Assembly: GCF_030272615.1 (NCBI RefSeq)
Contig: NC_081405.1
Coordinates: 573,715,252-573,779,251 of the forward strand
Reading direction: 5' to 3'
Source of the DNA: Cryptomeria japonica
Taxonomy: Eukaryota > Streptophyta > Pinopsida > Cupressales > Cupressaceae
Length of the DNA: 64,000 nucleotides
Shown here: piece after piece, positions 58,112 through 64,000 of the stretch
Numbering within the stretch: the first letter of the stretch is position 1
How the letters are laid out: each line of letters starts with the position of its first letter
Program-made: the position numbers and the translations under genes
Notes under the pieces: generated by a model
Database searches by the model: none
Told to the model about the DNA's origin: nothing
The model's input: only the letters and a program-made list of their open reading frames with translations

Positions 58112-59307
58112 TGTAAAGCGGAAAAATCGAACCCTAGTCGTCCTCGCCTCCCCAACTCCGAGGAGAGAGAAGGGAGGGTCACAAGGGTTGATGGTTTTCA
58201 CTTAGGAGGGACTTTACATTCAAAAGAGGGGTTGAAACCCACAAGATCCAATCCCACGCAATGCAAGATTGGATTCTATATGAGTTTCAAGGGTTGTGAT
58301 AGCAAGGATACCCTCTTTTCTAAAGAAATGTAGATAGAAAGATTGAACTAGGAATGCATAGAAAGTGAGAAAGATTCGCTTATAAACTGAGTTAGGGATA
58401 TGATATGAAGCTGCGGACCTGGAATTAGCAGTAAAATGTCGAAACAGCGCTGTTCTGCAAATTTGAGCAAAAGTTGATGGGACGATGGCGCCCGACGTGC
58501 ACACGGTCCTCCAAAAAATCCACGAAACGAAGGGGGATCTGTTCGTCTCGGCACAAGGATTCTAGATCTTCAATTTCAGCCACGTACCTGCAACCTACAC
58601 ACAGAAAAGCGAAGACGATTAGGGGGTTAGGGATTAGGGGTTTGCCCTTAGGTCAAACCCCGGTTTTGGAATTAACCAAGAAATGAGAAATGCTGTAAAT
58701 GTAATGTAAAACAAGTACTAATACCTTGTTGTAAGGATGTTTGTATCCTTATATGCGAAGGTATAGATGTTGTTGTATGTTGTATGTTGTATGTTGTAGT
58801 ATGTGATCTCCTCTTCAATGGTTGAATCCTTGTCTTGAATGCAACACCTAGCCTTGAATGGAGACTTAGAATGATCAATTGCTTGAAGGAATGCTTGAAT
58901 GCTTGAATGTTTGAATATCATTTTTGCGTCTTGTACACATATGTCCTTCCTCCTCAAAATGGGAGAGGAAATGTAGTTTATATACTTGTCAATTAGGGTT
59001 GAGAGACTGATTTTCCCGACCTTAGGTCGACCAGGAAATGTTATTTTCCAAATTGCAAACATAAAGACCCGAAGCCCCATAGGAGACCGGGCCCAAAAAT
59101 AGGGCCAGGGACCAGGGCGCTGGGCGCTCTGGTCCCACCTCCCGGGACAGCAGGGTGCAAGGAGGGATCAGGCAAGGTGCTGGAAAAATGCAGTTTTTGG
59201 TGTCATGAACAAGTTTCGGGGTCTCCATTCAGGTTCCGTGTTGCATCACCATCGTGAAGACCGAAATGCAGTCGAAATTGCAAGTGTCACAATTTTAGGA
59301 CGCTGCA
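58112..59307 (-). repeat. 5' LTR of Gypsy element
   Basis: Begins TGTAAAGCGGAAAAATCGAA on + and ends GGACGCTGCA (TACA in the other LTR). Nearly identical to 51507-52759. Confidence 0.9.
58977..58984 (-). promoter_or_regulatory. LTR TATA box
   Basis: Minus strand TATATAAA (in AAGTATATAAACTAC), the likely promoter driving the element. The same sequence is in the 3' LTR near 52374-52381. Confidence 0.55.
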
Positions 59308-59312
59308 CAACT
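59308..59312. repeat. Target-site duplication, right (CAACT)
   Basis: Exact match to 51502-51506. Confidence 0.85.
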
Positions 59313-59475
59313 ATTTTCTTATTGTGTCCAACAACATGCTCTTCAATATCTCAGCTGAGAAGAGCACAAAGGATATGTGATAGGGAGAGTTTTAGGCTTC
59401 CTTTTTAAAGGGAAGAGGATGGTGCACCGATACCACTCATAAAACAAATCCATGACATTGTTATTAGTTGAACAA
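59308..59475 (+). pseudogene. Copia gag continuation after Gypsy insertion
   Basis: After a one-frame slip the sequence reads SNNMLFNISAEKSTKDM, the next Copia Gag motif ('LA..V.FNI..EKT...LW'), and then, in another frame, REEDGAPIPLIKQIHDIVIS, equivalent to '.KM.EG.S..DHI..FN.I...L'. Stops and frameshifts abound. It is lost after about 59475 in AT-rich sequence. Confidence 0.65.
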
Positions 59476-59569
59476 TAAAGGAAATAAACTTAAAGTTAAA
59501 GTTAAAATTATATGTATATAGTTTAAGTGTAATATTATATTATAGATTGTTTATTAAAATTAGATATTT
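59476..59569. other. Short AT-rich spacer
   Basis: Separates the Copia remnant from the 3' end of the minus-strand LINE. Nothing recognisable. Confidence 0.4.
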
Positions 59570-59742
59570 GTTTGTTTTTTATTAATAAAGCAATGAGAAC
59601 AAGGGCACTGACCCTTTACATAGAAAAACCATTAAAAATCATAGTGCAAAAATAACACTATAACAACAATTAACAACAACTATCAACAAAAAGGAACCAA
59701 GTTTTTAGAAATTAGAAACAACAGTAGAAAACAAAAAACAAA

Positions 59743-61609
59743 CTACAGGGGTGCCTTGCACACCCCAGTGGCATCCATGGCACTGTTTCACTCATTAGAC
59801 AGGAACTTGTAGAGGTCCCTAGCCTCTTGCTTGTCCTCCTAAGTGTCCGCAAAATGTTTCCTTAGCAGAGAGAGGGTGAGCGTGGAGCTGTGTAATATCT
59901 GCATATGGAATTTGTTAAGGCCCGCTATTTGGGCTTCCCAAGCCTCCATCTTGTTCTTGAGCTAGTTGACATCATCCTTGATAGTCTGCAAATCAAGCAC
60001 AGGGACGAGGTTTTCAATTCTCTACATGATGTCCAACACATCCGTGCTCATCTTTTCTATTTGTTGAAGAGTAGGGACACCTTGGGGTTTCTCAGTAGCC
60101 ATGTCATCCATAGTCTCTTCAGTCTCTTTGGGCACACCACCAGCAAGGGAGTTATCACTATCATTAACCAGGCCCATCAGGGGGATAAAATGCATCACTT
60201 GTTCAACCATTTTTAACTCTGGGTCCAAGTTACCGGAGTCCATGGTTTTGCTATCAAAAATTTCCACGCCCATAAGACCCTTTGTGCCCACATTCATAGG
60301 GGTCCTATCCTTAACATCAATGGGGTCCTGGGTTTTTATTTCAGAGTTACCCATGTCAGCAGCACCAATAGTTGTTGGAACCATGGGGTGCCTATTCGTA
60401 TTCACATCCACAACATCCCCATCAGGGCCCCCCATAGTGGTATTGGGGTCCTCTTCCTCCTTGTCCCTAATGGGGTCCTCCTCGGAGTCCAAATTCTCGA
60501 TCACCGTGGTCTTCTTTTTGCGACTTTTGGAAGCAAGTCTGGAGGATCTCCTTTTAACCTCAGAATCAGGGGAAGGATTTTCGTTCTTAGCATCCTCAGA
60601 GGAAGAATTGTCATCAAAGATAATGCATTTGTGTTTAGCAGGGGTTTTGCCTTTTCCCTTGGATAGGGAGCAGGAAGCACTGGGAGAGACAAATAGAGTT
60701 AAATAGGGGGAGACCAACAATAAGGAAATAGCCGAGGTGTAAGTAGGTAGGGACATGGTGGCCATAGAAAAGCCCTAATGGGGATATTGGAAGAATCTAG
60801 GGAAAGCCATAAATAGGGCCGCAAGCTGCTGAGGAGTAGGCATGGGGGGCTGAGAGAGCGAAAGGTTCTAGGGGGAAAAGGGCCTCATGGAATTTATACA
60901 ACCTGTAAATAAGGCCCTGGTGAAGGAGGTAGGGTGGCTTATCCCCATGCTTGCGGTCCATGGTGTCTTTAACAGAACTCTCTATAGAGTGCAGCAAATA
61001 AAATGATAGACAAAGCAAATTATTGTTGCGGAAGTGATAGAGGAGGGGAAAATGATAGTAGTAGAATACCTTATGCCTACCCTCGAGAGTGAATTACTTC
61101 ATGATCATGAGGCAGACTATGTTCCATGGGTGTTTGAGCTCCTCTCAAGTAAACCCACCTTCCAGCTTTACAGGGTCTTCGCGATTAGGGAAGAATCATT
61201 TCAAACCTTTGATGTTTGCAACATGGCTGGTACGCTTCCAACGATGGTTGTCAAGAGTTAGCTTTGTAGCTTGGGAAATAGTATCCCTAGAGACATCAAA
61301 GGCAATGCCACCAACCAAGACATGCCTCCTAGACTAGGAGGAGGCAAAAGAAGCCGAGCGCTGCTCATCGTGGCCCTTCAGGCAATCCAAAAAATTGGCA
61401 ACGCTACCTTCAACATAGAAATTCTAGACCAGGCTGTCATTTTTAAAATCATCTGGATTATCTAGTTCACATCTAACTCTGTTTCCCCCCATATCCTCTG
61501 GCAACAAAGCTTCTTCAGTCATGAAAAAATTAGCACAAAGAAAGTTACAGAGACCCTTCAAGAAGCAAGCCAAGAAGAGATAATGGGAAGTGTGCGAGCC
61601 CGATGTCAA
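59743..61609 (-). pseudogene. LINE 3' ORF, second copy
   Basis: The frames read GGIAFDVSRDTISQATKL, HVANIKGLK*FFPNREDPVK, LEGGFT*EELKHPWNIVCL, MIMK*FTLEGRHKVFYYYHF, PLLYHFRNNNLLCLSFYLLH and SIESSVKDTMD. These align by eye with the first copy's IAEPTGLP, FWQWILFPVMEFITLDGRYT, YSYHFVLLNHF and SLNVRMKDAIS. Next comes a 247-residue open stretch (60022-60765) rich in Ser, Lys and Asp/Glu with basic patches (RRSSRLASKSRKKKT), ending in a coiled coil that continues past a stop (RIENLVPVLDLQTIKDDVN*LKNKMEAWEAQ). Several stops are TAG/TGA at Gln/Arg-like positions. Function unknown. Confidence 0.7.
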
Positions 61610-61927
61610 TAAATGAGAATGAAGCTGGGTGCATGGGAAAAAATGAAGTCACTTTTAGAAATGATTTCATGGTTACGAGACATTAAGATCTAGCGAATAC
61701 TGGTGGCAACCAACACATCACTAATCCAATCGTACCTCATCATGACTTTGCAAGCCCAAAGGAATTGCCAACACAACAACATGTGCATCATCATCAACCT
61801 CGCCAAATGAGTCACCACCATATCAAAAGGGATTGAAGGGATATTCCCTATATTTCAATTATGAAACCAACACCTCCAAACTACCCTAAGGAAAGAGAGG
61901 AGGGTAAGGGAAGCACTTGGCAACCGC

Positions 61928-64000
61928 TCAATCATTAGTAAATATTTTGGATTTCTCTTCCTGAAGAAGGAAGTTAACATGGTCAGGGAGGGAATTGTGA
62001 CTCCTGCAACATCTCAAACCTAAGAGGTTTAGGCCAATGGCTTCCATGGCGTCTACCACACTGTTGCCTTCCCTGAAGATATGCATAATTCTGAATGAGT
62101 CAATCCCAAAGATGAGCCTTAGGGTGTCCCTGATGGTTCCCTCAATTGTCCAATTAATCTTATTTCTCTCTTTCACAACATCAATGATGAGCTTGGATTC
62201 AGCCTCAATGTCCGTAATCCTGATTCCCATGGTGAGGGCGATGAAGTTTCCCTACGTTAAGGCCATCACTTCAGCCTACTTAGAGGAATGCCCATTCAGG
62301 TTACCCACATAAGCAGCAACAAGGGCCCCCAAATGGGATCTAATAACCCCTCCACCAGCAGCCAGCCCCCCTGGCAGCCCAATCAAAATTGAGTTTAAAA
62401 TTTATAGTCGGGGGAACTAGACCGTGCTTTGTCATAGGAGTCTCTTAGAGTAGTCAACAAGAGAGAACGAGGGGGAAAGGTTCCATCATCTAGCAATTTC
62501 CTAGTCCCATGTAGAGGGGGCTTGGATGCCATCCAGGTTTTAGAAACAAAGATATTCTCAAGAACCAATTTAAGGAATTGAGAAAACATAGTTTCGATAG
62601 AGGCCTTTTTGTCTCTGAATATCCTGTCATTCCTTTCCTTCCAGATTCTCCCGCACTTGTGGGTGGGGATCTTCTTCCACAGTTGTTGAATAATGGGGTT
62701 GGAAGAGGGGCCCCAAAACTCCTGGGACAGATTTAAAAAATTATCATTCATAATCCAACAAATATTAAGCTTGTTGTAGACCATCCCTCATAGCTCCCGA
62801 GTGAAGGCACGATGGAGAAAGAGATGAACAAGACTTTCTTCATCATTTTTGCAGACGATGCATCTGTTAGGTAATTGGAATCCCTACTTGACCAAGTTGT
62901 CTTGGGTCAAAATTTTGTTGAGTAGAGCAGTCCACCAGAAGAAATTAACCTTGGGGATGAGTTGGGGATTCCATACCTCTTTCCAGATAGAGGAGTAAAT
63001 AGGTTCTATGAGTAAGCTGGTGTAGGAAGTTCTGATAGAGTACTCTCTAGAGGGGTTCCACTCCCAAATAAATCTATCCTCCCTAGGAAACAGGGGGAGG
63101 AATATACTAGCCAAAAGCTTCTGGAGCTCTCTAGCAGTAGGGAGGAGGAAGGGATGATCAATGCAATAGTCCTTCAAGGCTCTCCAAGTGCGGTTGCTAA
63201 AATAATCACTGACCCTTTCACCAAAGAAGCTTTAGGTAGCATCATGGAGCCTTCTCAGGGAGGGGGAAGAAGCAAGGGGTCTCTCTCCAAACCAACAATC
63301 TTCCCAGAAGAGAATTTTCCTGCCATTTTCAATAAGCCACCTCAAGCCATGAGATAAAGGGTCCCTACAGCTCAAGATGTTATTCCAAATTTGGAACCTC
63401 TAGGAAGGTCCTCCTCTTTCAGAAAAAACAAAAAGTCCCCATTACCCAGGTACTTGGCCCTAATGATCCTACTCCAGTTTTTATCCTTATTCAGTAGCTT
63501 CCAGGCAATTTTAGTCATAAGGGCCTTATTGAACCTTGAGATCTTACGGGTTCCAAAACCGCCCATGGCCTTGGGAAGACAAACTTTGTCCCAACCCACC
63601 AAGGCGAGCCTCTTCTTTTCTTCCATTCCCATCCAGAGGAAAGTCTTTTGGATGTTTTCCATCTTAGCAGCCATAGCCAGAGAAATCTTGAAGAGGGATA
63701 GAAAGTACACAGGGATCTCCTAGAGGGAGGAAGAGAGAAGCTGCAATTTCCCAGCGCTACTGAGGAATATACATTTCCAACTAGCCAACTTCTTTTGCAT
63801 TCTTTCAAGGATAGAGATCCAGAAGGAATTAGAGACATCCTTAATAGTTAAGGGGAGGCCTAGGTAAGTGTCAGGGAGGGAGGCCCTTTGACAACCAAGG
63901 ATTCTGCAAACCTTATCTTGGAGTTGGACATTAGTGTGAAAGAAATAAATGCTTCTCTTTTCATAGTTAATGTGTTGGCCAGATGCTAGAGCATAGGAGT
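61928..64000 (-). pseudogene. LINE ORF2: end of RT, zf-RVT region and RNase H, broken
   Basis: From the right edge: GQHINYEKRSIYFF and TYLGLPLTIKDVSNSFW (post-catalytic RT), KLASWKCIFLSSAGKLQLL, FLWMGMEEKKRLALVGWDKV, CLPKAMGGFGTRKISRFNKA and KAKYL-type continuation (63372-63710), then FIWEWNPSREYSIRTSYTSL with VNFFWWTALLNKILTQDNL and QLPNRCIVCKNDEESLVHLF (zf-RVT, about 62800-63177), then CGRIWKERNDRIF (about 62645), then RNase H (LNFD, K*AEVMAL, IEAESKLIID, VVDAMEA). The third acidic position is Glu in IEAES instead of Asp in EGDS. Many stops and frameshifts. The catalytic FADD motif lies beyond the window. Confidence 0.82.

Larger units (their letters stand above)
51507..59307 (-). mobile_element. 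Complete gag-pro Gypsy element without pol, recent
   Basis: 7.8 kb, on the minus strand, with two long LTRs (TGTA...T(A/G)CA) and a perfect 5-bp duplication. It encodes Gag and a protease-like domain followed by a Pro/Arg-rich tail. I find no RT, RNase H or integrase between 53535 and the 3' LTR, so it is non-autonomous, comparable to the 'TR-GAG' class described in plants. Sampled parts of the LTRs differ at only about 2% of positions (apart from one indel), so it is much younger than the Copia-type element at 11 kb. It inserted into an older Copia gag. Confidence 0.9.
59570..64000 (-). mobile_element. LINE with an extra ORF 3' of RNase H, second copy (runs off the right edge)
   Basis: On the minus strand, from the window edge: end of RT, connection and zf-RVT region, RNase H (to 61928), about 300 bases of spacer, then a long frame (61609-59743) like the 3' ORF of the LINE at 26-31 kb. 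The 3' region reads TATGTAAAGGGTCAGTGCCC and ends TTTATTAATAAAAAACAAAC, matching the 3' tail of the first copy. The left target duplication cannot be checked because the 5' end is outside the window. Confidence 0.75.

Noticed and set aside
61034-61465. Plus-strand frames (61034-61261, 61271-61465)
   Set aside because: Antisense to the LINE 3' ORF, which aligns with the copy at 29-31 kb on the minus strand.
1-64000. tRNA, rRNA and other structural RNA genes
   Set aside because: I scanned for tRNA-like T-arm and acceptor patterns and rRNA-like conserved blocks and saw none outside primer-binding sites. A dedicated tRNA/ncRNA scan would settle this.

Overview
The window looks like intergenic DNA from a very large plant nuclear genome, most likely a gymnosperm and probably a conifer. 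I infer this from the AT-rich, gene-poor sequence, the layers of old retroelements, the long degenerate telomere-like arrays far from any obvious chromosome end, the plant-specific families (plant mobile domain, PPR, plant RNase H-type LINEs), and the plant Copia primer-binding site TGGTATCAGAGC. No species can be named from sequence alone. Only one ordinary host gene looks intact: a single-exon RING-H2 protein at 48866-49423 (-).

Layout. 1-2955: degenerate CCCTAA telomere-like array. 3115-4275: 3' end of a LINE with an RNase H pseudogene. 4336-4465: a foldback. 7.1-20.5 kb: remnant of a large Ty3/Gypsy element (+) with pol C-terminus, 3' non-coding region, PPT and 3' LTR. Between its pol end and 3' LTR lies an antisense plant-mobile-domain (PMD) gene, itself split by a complete Copia-type non-autonomous LTR element (11121-17886, -). 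20.5-24.8 kb: a second degenerate telomere-like array split by a probable solo LTR. 26177-31189: a 5'-truncated LINE (+) bounded by a perfect 13-bp target duplication. 32.3 and 35.6-36.2 kb: PPR pseudogene fragments. 38.6-42.3 kb: a palindromic minisatellite with higher-order structure, flanked by AAACGGGATCCCGTTT palindromes. 44.7-44.9 kb: an LTR end with primer-binding site. 48.9-51 kb: the RING gene and local duplications of both its ends. 51.1-59.5 kb: a Copia gag split by a recent 7.8-kb gag-pro Gypsy element (51507-59307, -; duplication CAACT). 59.57-64 kb: a second LINE of the 26-kb family (-), running off the right edge.

Most unusual observation. The two LINEs at 26-31 kb and 59.6-64 kb both carry, downstream of RT and RNase H, a second long reading frame that belongs to the element. 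It has a globular N-terminal module containing an 'IxxATGLPxxG'-like signature, then a charged Lys/Glu/Ser-rich stretch, then a coiled coil. Both copies end in the same kind of 3' tail (TGTAAAGGGT ... TAATnAAAAAC), and the first has clean target duplications, so this frame lies inside the element and 3' of pol, unlike the usual plant L1 order (ORF1, then ORF2). The pol-less Copia-type element at 11-18 kb carries a frame of the same three-part layout after its gag. One family of accessory proteins may therefore have been recruited by both LTR and non-LTR retroelements in this lineage. This rests on reading broken frames by eye and needs database and full-length-copy checks.

Nearly everything else is decaying. 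Many in-frame stops are TAG or TGA at positions where relatives have Trp, Gln or Arg, as expected from deamination of methylated cytosine in silenced repeats.
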